Below are positions 1-11,282 of a DNA stretch of 64,000 nucleotides, piece by piece (within the stretch, counting starts at the first letter, position 1; every line of letters starts with the position of its first letter). The DNA lies in NCBI GenBank assembly GCA_020284085.1, contig JACEVL010006447.1:1694745-1758744 (forward strand). The letters are read 5' to 3'. The stretch is from Aporrectodea caliginosa (Eukaryota; Annelida; Clitellata; Crassiclitellata; Lumbricidae). The translations under genes and the position numbers were made by a program. The notes beneath the pieces are model-generated. The model saw only the letters and a program-made list of their open reading frames with translations, was not told the origin of the DNA and ran no database searches.

Positions 1-1209
1 TGGTTCTAACGTTTCCTTTCCGCCAGCAATTAATTACAGCGTCTTAAGTCGGAATATTACATTTATACGGTCTGTTTAGCTGTAAGATATTTGTAAGATT
101 ATAACACCCGCGCTGGTATATAATATTATTATGCAACACAGCCTAGTGCTAGTAGCTTATATCATTATGCGATTTACAAAAATATTTACTATTTGCTTTG
201 ACATTGCTGGCGTTACGTTTAATCTTTTTGCCTAGTTTTCGGCTTCTTTTTTGCACATAAAATTATTAGAGTTAAGATTAAAAACAGTTTTAGCTCAGCA
301 GAATAAGGCGGAAAGGATTCGTTTCAGAAGTGGGCTCAGAATATTAATTTTGGTCAATGCGTAGAGTCATTAACTGAAACACACAAAATACAGCAAGTAG
401 GCTGTATGTCTATAGACAGGAAATCTTCTATTAAACTTTACTTAGAAATATAATACTATGCTACTGTATTGTATTTGATCATGTATAAAGATTCGAACCG
501 AAAAGCATAATAGGTTTCTCCAAGTAACTCAGATTTTCTCTAAAATCAAAACTGCCCAGGCAGTGAGCCTGAAATGTAAACTAGTTCAACCTTTATACGG
601 AAGGACAAACTTTGAGAAATATAGTAGGCTATAGATTATCTAACGTTTTTGACCGAGTTCTGTGTTAGATGGCAGAAAGGGGAATGTTTTTAAATCTATA
701 CAAAACTGAATTTCTTGTTTATGGAATTTCACAGCTACTGAACACTTTAATTCTTTGAATTCTATCCACCTAGTTGTGGTTATTATCCAACTCAGTTGGT
801 CATCCTGCAATTTGGGCGTAGTGTCTGTTATTCAGCGAATACAGTAACACCATATATGCAGGTTTGGCCACTACCACATCCACGATATCCGTAGAATTAG
901 GCGCCACATTCCCTGTTGCGTTTGATTTGTTTGTTTGTTTTACCTGGTGTCCAGTCGTCTCGACTACTGCGTCTTGCTTCTTACTGGTTATTTGAAACCT
1001 AACTTGATGCAGCTTCATTGAGTCAAAAAAATTCCTTGGCCAGAGCTATCAAGAAAACTCAAAAAACGAACATAATGACCGCTCCTATCATCATTACATT
1101 GGCTCCCTTTAGAAAAAACGAATATCTTGCACGACTGAGGTAATTTTCTGACAAGAATGTATTTAACCGTCAGCCGTACTGCTTCAGTCTCTGTTGACTA
1201 GAGAGTGAC
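1..1209. other. Non-coding stretch, nothing recognised
   Basis: AT-rich sequence. Only short open frames without family resemblance or a convincing splice structure were found on either strand. Confidence 0.5.
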
Positions 1210-1375
1210 GCGGGGAGACAATCTTGCCCCCATTCCCGCCCCGCAACAAGTAAATCTTCCCCATCCCCGCCCAATCCCCGAATGGTTTGTCCCCATCCCC
1301 GCCCCATCCCCGCAGGTTTCTTCCCCGTCCCCACCCCATCCCCGCAGGACAACATCACAATCCCCGCAAAAGTTT
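1210..1375. repeat. Degenerate C-rich tandem repeat (ccccatccccgc type)
   Basis: About a dozen drifting copies of a 10-12 base word of the form CCCCATCCCCGC fill this block, sometimes extended by AGG or AAT. It resembles the short-word terminal blocks of the elements at 12342 and 39522, but no inverted partner was found in the window, so it may be one end of a longer element or a simple satellite. Confidence 0.7.
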
Positions 1376-1431
1376 TCACCAATTAAAATTAAAACTTTGT
1401 TTAGCTTACAAAGGTATAAATTTTGAATTAA

Positions 1432-1689
1432 TAATACTATACTTTATTGAAACAATCCGGTTGACAAGCCACAACCGGTTACAGTGTACAGTTATGCAAT
1501 TGAAACAATTCACAAGAACACAAATGACAGAAGACATAAATCTTAACTACTAACAGAACAGACAGCCTGCAATACACGGCGCTAATAGCAGCCTACAAAG
1601 CATGTCCGCCTACGGACATCGAACTCGGTACCTCTCGGTACCTCTCACTCTCTATGCCTGTGTCTTATCCATTGCGCTATCGGGCTCCC
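1432..1689 (-). mobile_element. tRNA-Arg-like SINE, minus strand
   Basis: Read on the minus strand it begins with a tRNA-like head (GCCCGATAGCGCAATGGATA, a box A type word) and has a box B type word GAGTTCGATGTCC. A body then ends in an AATAAAG-type tail. The body matches the plus-strand copy at 42558-42740 almost base for base over about 180 bases. That shared sequence is direct evidence of a dispersed family. The tRNA-Arg assignment is by resemblance only. Confidence 0.75.
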
Positions 1690-2125
1690 GATTAATAAAA
1701 CATACGCAAAAAAGACTAGCTTATCGATAGTTTCCATTGACCAAGGCCTGACTATTCCTGACTACTAGGTTTCAGGAAATAAACAATCTTCTTTTCAGTT
1801 CTCAAGTTCTTAACATCACCCTGGACTGATTTGATATTGTAGGCCTACTTGTAGCTCTAAGAATGACTCGTGACTACTACGTTTAAAATTAATTCATCAA
1901 TATAGACAAGCTGATAAAACTTTTAGCTGAAGTACAACGTTTTAAACAAATTCGGTCGCGTTTTTGTTTTAAGAGTTTATTTTAAAATAATTCCGTAAAC
2001 AGGAAGTACAATTGATATGAATCTGTAGCGTCGCAAAGTGAATGGAAGTGAAACTGAAATTTTAAGTTAAGTAATTAAGTAGCTGTAAATAAGGAAGTAA
2101 GTCACTGTATAGAACCTACTATATA

Positions 2126-2420
2126 AGTAGTGGGTAATGTAAGAGTTCTACAATCAAGCCCTCCAGAAGAGTAAGAGTTCTGCTATCAAGCCCTCCAGAA
2201 GAGTAAGAGTTCTACTATCAGGCCCTCCAGAAGAGTAAGAGTTCTGCTATCAAGCCCTCCAGAAGAGTAAGAGTTCTGCTATCAGGCCCTCCCAGAAGAG
2301 TAAGAGTTCTGCTATCAGGCCCTCCCAGAAGAGTAAGAGTTCTGCTATCAGGCCCTCCCAGAAGAGTAAGAGTTCTACTATCAGGCCCTCCCAGAAGAGT
2401 AAGAGTCAGGCTATCAGGTG
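2126..2420. repeat. Left terminal inverted repeat made of 32-33 bp units
   Basis: After a 13-base end (AGTAGTGGGTAAT), eight full units run in tandem. Each starts GTAAGAGTTCT, passes through CTATCA and ends CCCTCCAGAAGA. The inner units carry an extra C (33 bp). A ninth, altered unit ends the array. The same array, inverted, forms the right end at 10885-11240. Unit variants (CAAGCC versus CAGGCC, ACAATC at the outermost unit) occur in both arms, suggesting exchange between the ends. Confidence 0.95.
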
Positions 2421-2734
2421 TTGAACCATATTATAGCCCAAGTACAGGTCAAAGGTCAAACGATTACATCAGCCTGAAACAGACACACACTAATTAAAAG
2501 ATGTGGGAGGGTCATTTCAAGGGTAGTTCTTCTTAGTTCCAGCGCATACCCCTCCCAACAAGGTGGCTCGTGTTTTTGTGTGGAAGCCAGAGCAGCAACC
2601 AATTGGAAGCCAACCCTATTCTATACCTTAGTGTACAAAGTTTAAAGTACAATTTCTCATATGCTATAAAAGATAACTTTAACTCGTTCATTCATAGTTC
2701 GCTCCCAAAGCGTTTGCTGCATCTGAAAGAATAC

Positions 2735-3445
2735 ATGGCTCAAGCACAGCTCGACTTCGTTAAGCTAGGCAAGATGACTTCAATATCTGTAAGTATAAAG
2801 CTTTTCGTATTAAGTTATTCGATAACGCTATATTGTGAATTGAGGGTTTCTACACTTTTTTCTTTCTGAAACTATAATGAATTTATATTTTTATGTGTGT
2901 AGAAACCTCAAGATCTTTTCAAAGAATCTATCGGTAACAGTCGCTACCTATCTGCGACCACGTACAAGGATGAATTGATGATACACATTCGCGAATACGA
3001 TGAGGGAAATGGAAAGCTGTACCCCACGAAGAAGGGCGTTTCTTTCAACAAGACTCGGTGGGCCATGTTCATCAGACAACTAGATGATATGGAAAGAAGC
3101 GTGGATCTGCTGAAGGCGAATCAACCCGTCGACTTCTATCGACACGTTGGTGGACGTTACTACGTCTCCATTTCCAAGGAATTCAAGTGCGTCAACATTC
3201 GTCGCTATTTCCTACCACCGAACACAACCAAAGAACGACCCACGCGAAGTGGTATCGCGCTGACACTGGACGAGTGGGACACGCTACTCGTGAAAATTCG
3301 CGAACTGCAAGAACGTTTACCCGAACTTAAAACCGCCAAACCCTGCTACGCTAGCGACGATCATGCGAACCAGTTGGGTTACTTGAACTGTATAGAGTGT
3401 AATCCTTTTGGACTCGGACAGGGTGTTAGTGAATCGATTGACTAA
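2735..3445 (+). CDS. Tandem PC4-like single-strand DNA-binding protein (two exons)
   Basis: Exon 1 is 2735-2788 and exon 2 is 2903-3445, joined in phase 0 across a 114-bp GT-AG intron (donor gtaagt, acceptor gtgtgtag). The start is the ATG at 2735, the first ATG upstream of and in frame with the domain. The protein is 198 residues. It holds two copies of the fold seen in the C-terminal domain of transcription coactivator p15/PC4: the first at about 31-85 (RYLSATTYKDELMIHIREY, then GVSF and W), the second at about 105-165 (RYYVSISKEF, IRRY, GIAL, W). PC4 domains bind single-stranded DNA, so the inferred role is an SSB-like partner of the adjacent polymerase in element replication. A C-terminal tail has a CxxC pair. 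No frame damage is visible. A host transcription role is a less likely alternative, given the position inside the element. Confidence 0.85.
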
Positions 3446-4045
3446 GAAATCGACTAGATGCTGATGCAATTTGTTTGATTAAATTTATTGAAATGGAACA
3501 AGTCTTCTTCTTTTTGTTGTATCGCCAAAAGGCTTAATCATTTTGGTGAATATTAAATCGTGTACATTCTAACAATAGGCAAGCTTTCTTTCTTGTAACT
3601 TCCGACTAACATTTCCACAGGCCACCAACCATTCTTTATTCATCCATAAAACTCATGTCCTTAGAAATGTGTGTGAAACTTAACCAATGATTGTCTAAAA
3701 TCTCCACAACAACACTCAAGGCAGTCTTATAAACTTAGTGCAGTTTCCAAATTGTAGTTAGGAGATAGTTTTAAATGTACCATCTTCATAGAAATAATAA
3801 CAAACACAAAGTCTGTAGTTTGACAAATTTCTTAAGCACAAGCAACTCAGAAACCATAAACGAAATAAGAGTCTCTGTTCATAGTTAAAATATTAAGCTA
3901 AGCGGAGTAAAATGAATAATACTAGCTAGAATATGCACATTTTCCCCCAAAAATAGCCATTAAAACAAACAATTCAAAAAAGAAATAAGAGTCATTGTTC
4001 CTGAATAAAATATTAAGATATACAAAGTTAAATGTATAATACTAG
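3446..4045. other. Convergent intergenic gap of the element
   Basis: AT-rich gap between the ends of the two convergent genes. A loosely repeated block of about 110 bases appears twice (around 3850-3940 and 3970-4055; shared words GAAATAAGAGTC, TAAAATATTAAG and AATACTAGCTAGAATA). It probably holds both 3' UTRs. Confidence 0.6.
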
Positions 4046-7000
4046 CTAGAATAGAGCAATATTAACGTGTCCATATGCATACGAATCTGTAGAATTAACC
4101 AGAAATCGTTTATCATCAAAAGGGGAAAGCGCAGCTTTGGTTATTTCAAGAGTGTGCAATTCGTGATTAGTGCTTCGTATGACAAAGAAATTAGACGTGG
4201 TTGGTAGCTCCTTAAAAACGCAATTTCTATAATCATCGTGTCGTATTCTTTTAGACACATACGATTTCTTTATACCCTTGGCAGTCTTTTTCTCCTTGTT
4301 ACCAGGGAGCAATAGGCTATACATTTTGGAACGAAGACCCACAAACTCCAAGGGTGGTATAGCGTTTGTTTCATCTTTAAACTTACCTATCACCTTTGCA
4401 TTATTTCTACTGTAGAGGAAATGATCAGCGGGATAGTCGGATGTGTCGTATTCGCTCGAATGCTTTTGCATATCCGAATATACATCGTCAGTCGCAATAT
4501 GATAACAAAGGCTGTCGGTATCCGTAAAGAGTAGCTTGGCTCGTTCGCCATATATAGGCACGATATGTTCGTAGTGAAAACTATACATTTTCAACTTGGA
4601 GATGTCTAGAATGCACATACCCGCGTACAGGGGCTTATTGAGATAGACATTCGATTTAGTTAATTTGATAACTGTAAGATCTTCATTTATAATGTGGAAA
4701 GATTGAAAAGTTGGTCTTGCGATAAAACGCTTCGCTCTTCTGGAATTGGTTACTAAACGAATTTCAAGATGGCGACGTTTTTGTTCCATAGTCTTGCCAA
4801 AGACTGAATTATTCATTAATTTGAATAAATCTTTCTCGAAAGCGGATTTGGCCACCTGACGTTTGGCTGTATTGAAATCTATATACTTTTTCAGCCATCT
4901 ACTTTGTTCGAATTCGAGAATTTTGTGTATTTTTACGAGTTTCATGCCCATTTTCAGATAGAACTGCAAATTTCTGTAGTGAAGTACATAGTTGGTCTTT
5001 TTCATCAAATTTGGCACTAATTTCTGAACATGTCCGTTAACATTGTGTCCGATCTTTTGTGAAACCGACTTTGCGTATGGAGATAACATGTCATGCGTAA
5101 TCAAAAGCTTTTCAGGTGCCAAAGGGTAGTCGTTATGTTTATCGTGGAGATTTTGAGGATAGTCCAAATCAACTTCTAATATGTAACCCTTATTATCATC
5201 AGTCGTTTTAGATTCCAACTCAAAATCTTCAATTTCGTCCGAATCCAGAAATCTGAACTCGCCGGTTGGTAAAGGTTCGCTCATTGCGAATCCATATAGA
5301 TTATTACAATCCAGATAAGATATATAACTATTTGGCACATTTTCATCGTACAAATCGCCCAAATACGGATTATTGGACTTTGCATAACGGTTAGAAATCA
5401 TAGAAACGCCGCCGCGCATTCCTTTCTCGATGAAAAGATATTGATCGGGATCTGTTATTAGCTGCAAAGACACGCCAGTCATTTTCAAGCAGGCATCAAA
5501 ACTCAACCCTGGGCTGGAATAGTAATGCAACGGATCTAATTTATAATAATTCATCGACATCTTTCTGAATTCTTCGAATACGTCGGCGAGTAAAATCACA
5601 TCGGTTTGCAAATAAAGATCGTGATAGTCGCGCATGGTGTGCATATCAAATTTATTCCAAACCTTTTGGGCGTGTTCGTAATCACCGTCGCTAATATTCT
5701 CATCGGTTAGACAGCTGAAGAAGTGTTCCTTCGTCGGCAGGGTAGTTTCCGCCATTCTTTCCGCCGAATCCATATATTCGTATGCATATACTCCTTTACG
5801 AAGTAATAATTTGAATTTGTCATTGTCTCGGTAAAGCCGGCGCAGGTGCCTAAATTTAGAATCGTCCTCTTTCGACAGATTTTTCGACAAAACGTCTAGA
5901 CTGCAATTTAGGAACTGGAGCGAGTCCAGAAATCTTAAACCGTTTATTTCAAACGCCAGATATTTTTCCATGTTTGTCGCTATGACCGAAACATCCTGCG
6001 AGGCAAACTGTCGTGTTAGATGTTTCAATATCAAATGACTGTCATATGATTTTAAATTATGAAACAGAATCGGAATTAGAAAGTTCGCGGTCTTGTGCTT
6101 TTTCGATTTAGTCGGTTTTTTGAATTTCAGCTTCAGATTACAATTCGAGCAGACTGCGGATAGAAAATTTCCGGTAACGTGGCAATGATGCCTAACTTTA
6201 TTCTTCAAATCCAGTTCGATATCACAAGATGGACATTTTTTACAAGAATCAAAGCTTTCCAGTTGCAATTTGCTTAACGGCTTCATTTTCTCGTTTCTAT
6301 TTAGAATTTTAGTTATTCGCAACTGTTCGTTCTTTACGTGACAGAAAAATGCATCCATTACATTCTCACCGCTATATACAACCGGCTCTTCATTGTTGTA
6401 TTGTTCGAACGATGATACGGTTAAACAGCAAAAACCGCTAGGTAAATGATTTTGAACGATTTTAGTCGATTTCCCGACGCTAGCCTCTGCCTTCTCCAAA
6501 AAACATTCGAAATCGGCATAAATTACGAACGGTACCGCCATTTCATTTTGAGTATTGCTAAATTCTAGCACATTATTATCCTCGGTAGGATATTTCAAAT
6601 TTTGAAGGCCGTGCTTACCACATTCTGGCATATGCTCATGCTTACCGGCTGCCGTTGTGAAACAGTGGAGGCAATAGGGACAAGGGAACGACTTATTGTT
6701 ATTGGAATTTCGACTAGACAAAAGTGCCGAAAGATTGCGTATGACTACGTAATGGCGCTTTTCCATGTCACTCAAAAGCAACAAATTAACAACATGTGCT
6801 CTATTTCTATGTGGTGACGCGTAAAGGGGAACGAACGTTTTATCTTCCGAATTCGGATAAATGACATTAATGGCATAGTCTGTGTTATTCATTTCAAACT
6901 GAGGTATTTGTTCAACAGTCAGTGGGAATTTGAGTCCATCTATGTTTAACTCATCCAAGTGTCGCCTGTAAGAGCTATCACGCTGTGCATTATCATGTTG

Positions 7001-7367
7001 ATAGTGCGAGACCGCAAGGGCACAGTATAGAAAGCAGTAATTATCATCATTTCTAATATTTAACGTCGCTTTCTTCCTGTCCACCCATTCAGGTGTTTTT
7101 ATAAATGAACTTGCTCCTATTGGTTCGTAATGAGCGCTACACAACTTTAAATTCTCAATTCCTACAATTTTCCACCCCGACCCTTCATCTGTAAATGCAT
7201 CTGTCAATACATCGAATCTACTTATGGCATCTTCCAGTTGCATCTGGAGTTGCGTTGGATTCATTAGGATGGCCGGTTCGTATCTGAAATACGCTGTGGT
7301 ATTCTTGTCACCCTCCACATTTTCACGAACAAAGTTCACGTCTATGGCCAGATTCCACTTTATGGGG
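4046..7367 (-). CDS. Family B DNA polymerase, main 3' exon (Polinton/adintovirus-type PolB)
   Basis: This exon is open for about 1,106 residues. Counted from the TTG codon at 7405, the exonuclease motifs are present: Exo I YADFE at about 296-300, Exo II FHNLKSYD at about 448-455 and Exo III YLQTD at about 598-602. So are the polymerase motifs: A (DCNNLYG at about 699-705), B (KLMNNSVFGKTM at about 862-873) and C (FTDTDS at about 960-965). A Cys/His finger (CPYCLHCF, then H and C residues) precedes Exo I at about 242-262. A second zinc motif like that of recombination endonuclease VII (CPSC, HHCH, CSNCN) lies at about 391-422. The long insertions around motif A fit protein-primed polymerases, which copy linear genomes from a terminal protein. 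The exon is chosen to begin at 7367 because the acceptor (tttgtag) restores phase with the exon ending at 7592. The TTG at 7405 is inside the intron in that model. No stop or frameshift is seen in this exon. Confidence 0.93.
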
Positions 7368-7591
7368 CTACAAATTAAGCGCAATATGTTTCCGATAAAC
7401 ATCAACTATTGTAATCAGTTTAAAATATAATAGCACATATCTTCCAGCGAAATGCTTAAGTCCACTGTAATTTAATACTTCCTATAAACAATATGAGTGG
7501 GAGACCTGTGTAATATCAACATAATATGCATACGAATTTACCTCGCATTACAAATAAGGCAAGAAGTCATACGAATCAGCAGCAATCTTAC

Positions 7592-9478
7592 CCTTCATCT
7601 CTCAGGATTCGCTCCAGGTTTGTGGAAATGTCGTTCTGCTGTCCACGAATGAGCGTTTCCACCTCGATTGTGTCTGTATCAATCGGCAAATCTTCCTCGA
7701 CGAATGTGTTGAAAACGGAAGTTCGCACGTTTTGTGACGTCAGCTTGTGATCACACGTTATACAAAACTGCTAATTATCGACTCGGAAAAACTTTGCTGG
7801 TCGTCGAGCATTGCAGTTCGCACATTCCCGTAGATTAATGCACTTCGAGCAAAAACCATCGATGGACAGATTCACTTTTTTATAGGCGCCACAACTTTTA
7901 CACCGCTTCTTAACTTCTGAAAAATTTAAACATTATACACCTGTACAATGTGCATAAATATTTTTTCTAGATGTATTTCAATGTGTTGTAGCTGTGATCG
8001 TTCATTGCCATTCTCCATTATGCGCGCATAGAGAAGAAGAAGAAATGTATGAACAGACGACATCCAAATTTGTAGAGATGAACGAATGTGAAATTATTTC
8101 AGATTGTACACACACGCAAACACACAGAGACATACATACACACACACACAGGCACTTGGACACGTTCTTGCAGATGGAAATACGACGAATGAAAGTTTTA
8201 AAAAGTGCTTACCATGGATTTCCATTTTGTTGTGTATGGGGCGAGCTGTGCGATGTTGACGCTGTCGGAGGATCGTCAATCGTTATACTCGAGCTGCGCG
8301 CTTCCGGTATCGGTGGATCATCATCGATAGTTATGCATCCACCACTCGGTGATTCTGCAAGAAATTTAAATAAAAGTATAAGCCAAAGCCCCATAACCTG
8401 TTGGGGGGGTGAGGTTGTACCGTGACTTTACTCACTACTGTCAAAAATAGAAATTTTTATTTACCACAATTTTCGGTTTGTTGATCATGTTCGGAGTCGT
8501 GTGCCTCATTGGTTTCCGGCGACTGGACGAAGAATATGCATCTACCGTCCTCAGGTTCAGAAGAATTGCAGGCGTCGTCGACTTTTTGCCTTTTGGCTAA
8601 AATATAAAATATTATTTATCAGAATTTCATAGTATACTAAGTCATGTTGTTTAAGTTAAATAAAGCTGAAAGTAACTTTATCGTTAACTGAAAAGTTCTA
8701 TTTCGGTTAACTGAAACTAAAACTGAAAAGTTCTCAAAACTGTAACTGAAACTAAACTTGAAAGTTGAAAACTGAATTAATATTTCTGTGTGGCGAACAC
8801 AACGAGTGGCGGACGTGTCTAAAAATGTTAGCGGCAAATGATTCAAACTACAATTCACTAGCATGAAAGAGTGAATTTAATATGAGTCTTGATAATCAAA
8901 AATGAATGCCATTTATAAAAAATGATCTTCAACTGCCACTGTTGTGTGTTTACAGAACTGAATTAAAACTCAAAAAGGTCTGAAAACGGAAATTAAAATT
9001 AAAATTGAAGAGATTTGAAAACTATAACTAAAACTTAATTGGGAAGTTAAACCAAACCTAAAACACAGACTGAAACTGAAAATTAAACAATATAACACTA
9101 AAACTATGCAACAAAATAGACTGATCCTTTATAATATCGTTGTGTCAATAATGAGAATAGCTATGCATACCCGGTTGAAACTCGAAATCATTGTTCCTTG
9201 TTCGCTCTTCCTCTCTTCTTTCCAATTCTGTTTCATAAGCCAAGAGATCCGCTTCAGAAATTATTGCCATTAGAGCCTCAGCTTCTACACGTTCACATTG
9301 TAGGTAAAGTTGTGAATTCGAAATACCATCTTCCCACCCTAAATATTTAAAATAAAAATTAAGCTTACTAATCAGTATCAAAAATAAATTTCAGCTGAAA
9401 TTCACTCAGTTGCTGTCGCCATCCGTTAAAGCCGGTAATCGAGTGTGTATACTTACAATTCGATTCTTCTCCATCCAT
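7592..9478 (-). pseudogene. 5' exons of the PolB gene, with in-frame stop
   Basis: Five upstream exons can be placed: 9457-9478 (starting ATGGATGG), 9171-9338, 8465-8596, 8213-8354 and 7592-7916. All have GT-AG borders. Junctions 1-2, 2-3, 3-4 and 5-6 keep the frame (three phase 1 and one phase 2 intron). The first four exons give an acidic, low-complexity N-terminus with charged and Ser/Thr/Asp-rich stretches and no recognised domain. Exon 5 gives a zinc-binding module with four CxxC pairs (CKSC, CSKC, CANC, CITC). A TAG at 7771-7773 interrupts exon 5, and the exon 4 to 5 junction is out of phase (2 into 1), so either a small exon was missed or this copy carries an indel. The full gene is therefore probably non-functional here, although the catalytic exon is clean. 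Confidence 0.72.
8640..9090. repeat. AACTGAAA-rich intronic low-complexity block
   Basis: Most of the intron between PolB exons 2 and 3 is made of drifting copies of words such as AACTGAAACT and AAAACTGAAAAG. It may be a decayed insertion or simple intron expansion. Confidence 0.5.
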
Positions 9479-9859
9479 CGTTGCAGCCCAGTGAGTGAGT
9501 ACAAATTGAGAAGATTTGTCTTGTTTTATAGCAACATCGAGCAATGCTTATCTAAGAATGACCTTCATGCAGCCTCATTCTCGATTAATTAAGCGAGGTC
9601 CAAAACTCAATACCATAGTTAAAATAATGTTCTATTCTGTGAAACAATGTATCAGATGTCGAAGAACCAATGGCCTGGACGGGGTCTTAGTACATGCCAA
9701 TGTTAAAATGGTGTCTCATTCTCTGAGGTTAAGAAAATGGCAACTCGATTGTATTTCAAATTGGACTCTGCGTTCCAATTCCTGAGGTTTAATGAATAAG
9801 CAGACATAATTATACTGCCAATTCTTTGTATTCACGCATTAAATTAACAACTCGCATTT

Positions 9860-9862
<3 letters not shown>

Positions 9863-9906
<44 letters not shown>
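9863..9906. repeat. (AT)n microsatellite
   Basis: Uninterrupted AT dinucleotides. Confidence 0.95.
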
Positions 9907-9908
<2 letters not shown>

Positions 9909-10390
9909 GATTTTGGTACTGCTCACGCTTATAAGCAACCATCGATGCTTCATAGGCCTATGCACGCTCACACACACACAGACATACATACACATATGTA
10001 CGCGCACTTAGAGAAGCACTCACAGGTACACCGATTCTGGTAGCAGCGATAAGTTTATAAGTTAATGTTTATATTTGGCGTTATGTGTGGTCCGTCTGTT
10101 GTGTTCGATTAGCTTCACCTGATGTTGTTTGTAATGCGCTGCAAAATTCTCAATATCAATTCGGAAATGACCTTAACTTGTATTTTAACAGTCTGTGAAG
10201 ATATGTCTCTTTTCAATTTGATTTGGATGTTAGAGTCTTTATTAACTAAAGTAAATGAATTTGGTTAGCATGCAGTCTTACAAAGTACTAGGCTGTTGAT
10301 ATAATGTCCGCCTACACGCCTCTGTATATTCGCTCGTATGTTTGTCTTTCGTGAGTATGCTTGCTGCCTGCCTGCGTTCCTGTATTCCTC

Positions 10391-10471
10391 TGTGTGTGTG
10401 TGTGTGTGTATTTCTCCATTCTCTGAATTCTGAGTCGCCCTTTTGGACTTGGATTGAAGGCGATACTTGGA

Positions 10472-10502
<31 letters not shown>
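10391..10502. repeat. (TG)n and (AT)n microsatellites
   Basis: A TG run at 10391-10409 and an AT run at 10475-10502. Confidence 0.9.
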
Positions 10503-10884
10503 TCTGCGATGGTTTTGTGTGCGCTGTTTGTGCAATATGCACCCAACAATGTCCATTCGGTTGACCGCTGAGATAATGAAGGTTTGAAACACTTCTATTC
10601 TACGTGGCATGGTTTTAAGTTCAAGCAAATGGAAACTTAAGATGAAATTTAATTATACGGTAGTATATAGTTCATAATTGTATGACTCGCTAAACGATCT
10701 TTGAATGACCTCTAGTACACGTGGCGGTCGATTGACATCCGACTATGCCATATGTTAGCTTGTTTAAGAGGGTTTTACTCAATAATTAAATAGGCCTCGT
10801 TATTATGTAAAGCCCAATGGGTAGTTTGTCCGTAATGTAACTTTCTTATAGTTTGAGGTGGTTGTGGTTATATGTTGTCATGTG

Positions 10885-11240
10885 AACTGATGGTCTGGCT
10901 CTTACTCTTCTGGGAGGGCCTGATAGCAGAACTCTTACTCTTCTGGGAGGGCCTGATAGTATAACTCTTACTCTTCTGGAGGGCTTGATAGTAGAACTCT
11001 TACTCTTCTGGAGGGCTTGATAGCAGAACTCTTACTCTTCTGGAGGGCCTGATAGTAGAACTCTTACTCTTCTGGAGGGCTTGATAGCAGAACTCTTACT
11101 CTTCTGGAGGGCTTGATTGTAGAACTCTTACTCTTCTGGAGGGCCTGATAGTAGAACTCTTACTCTTCTGGAGGGCTTGATAGCAGAACTCTTACTCTTC
11201 TGGAGGGCTTGATTGTAGAACTCTTACATTACCCACTACT
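10885..11240. repeat. Right terminal inverted repeat made of 32-33 bp units
   Basis: Ten units, each CTCTTACTCTTCTGGAGGGC plus GATAGNAGAA or GATTGTAGAA, run to the terminal ATTACCCACTACT. This is the inverse of the left arm, with two more units. The two inner units have the extra G, mirroring the inner 33-bp units of the left arm. Confidence 0.95.
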
Positions 11241-11282
11241 TATATAGTCCACACGCTGTATAAACTATAGAACTATAATAGT

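Larger units (their letters stand above)
9479..10884. other. Right interior of the Polinton-like element, no gene seen
   Basis: This is where other Polinton genes might be expected, but the longest frames are short and repeat-driven. It holds an (AT)n tract at 9863-9906, a (TG)n tract at 10391-10409 and an (AT)n tract at 10475-10502. A promoter for the minus-strand PolB gene would lie just after 9478, but no clear TATA word was identified. Confidence 0.6.
2126..11240. mobile_element. Mini-Polinton/Maverick-like element with PolB and tandem-PC4 genes
   Basis: The left end (AGTAGTGGGTAATGTAAGAG) and right end are exact inverted copies, and each continues into a 32-33 bp satellite array in inverted orientation. 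Terminal AG...CT and a 6-bp target duplication (tatata at 2120-2125 and 11241-11246) are the known hallmarks of Polintons. The tatata word is a palindrome, so a slightly longer TIR cannot be excluded. Inside lie a plus-strand tandem-PC4 gene and a minus-strand, multi-exon family B polymerase gene, convergent across a 600-bp gap. Polintons are usually 15-20 kb and carry integrase, ATPase, protease and capsid genes. None is recognisable here, so this is a reduced, probably non-autonomous form or a distinct lineage. The polymerase gene carries a premature stop, so this copy is at least partly decayed. Confidence 0.88.

Noticed and set aside
2139..2420. CRISPR-like regular 32-bp repeats
   Set aside because: The units are directly adjacent with no spacers, recur inverted at 10885-11240, and form element ends in a eukaryotic genome.
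2570..2734. Upstream extension of the PC4 frame
   Set aside because: The in-frame extension has only non-ATG starts at its 5' end, so the ATG at 2735 is preferred.
4046..7367. PolB as a host or organellar DNA polymerase
   Set aside because: It lies between matched inverted ends with a target duplication and has the protein-primed, virus/Polinton-type motif layout.
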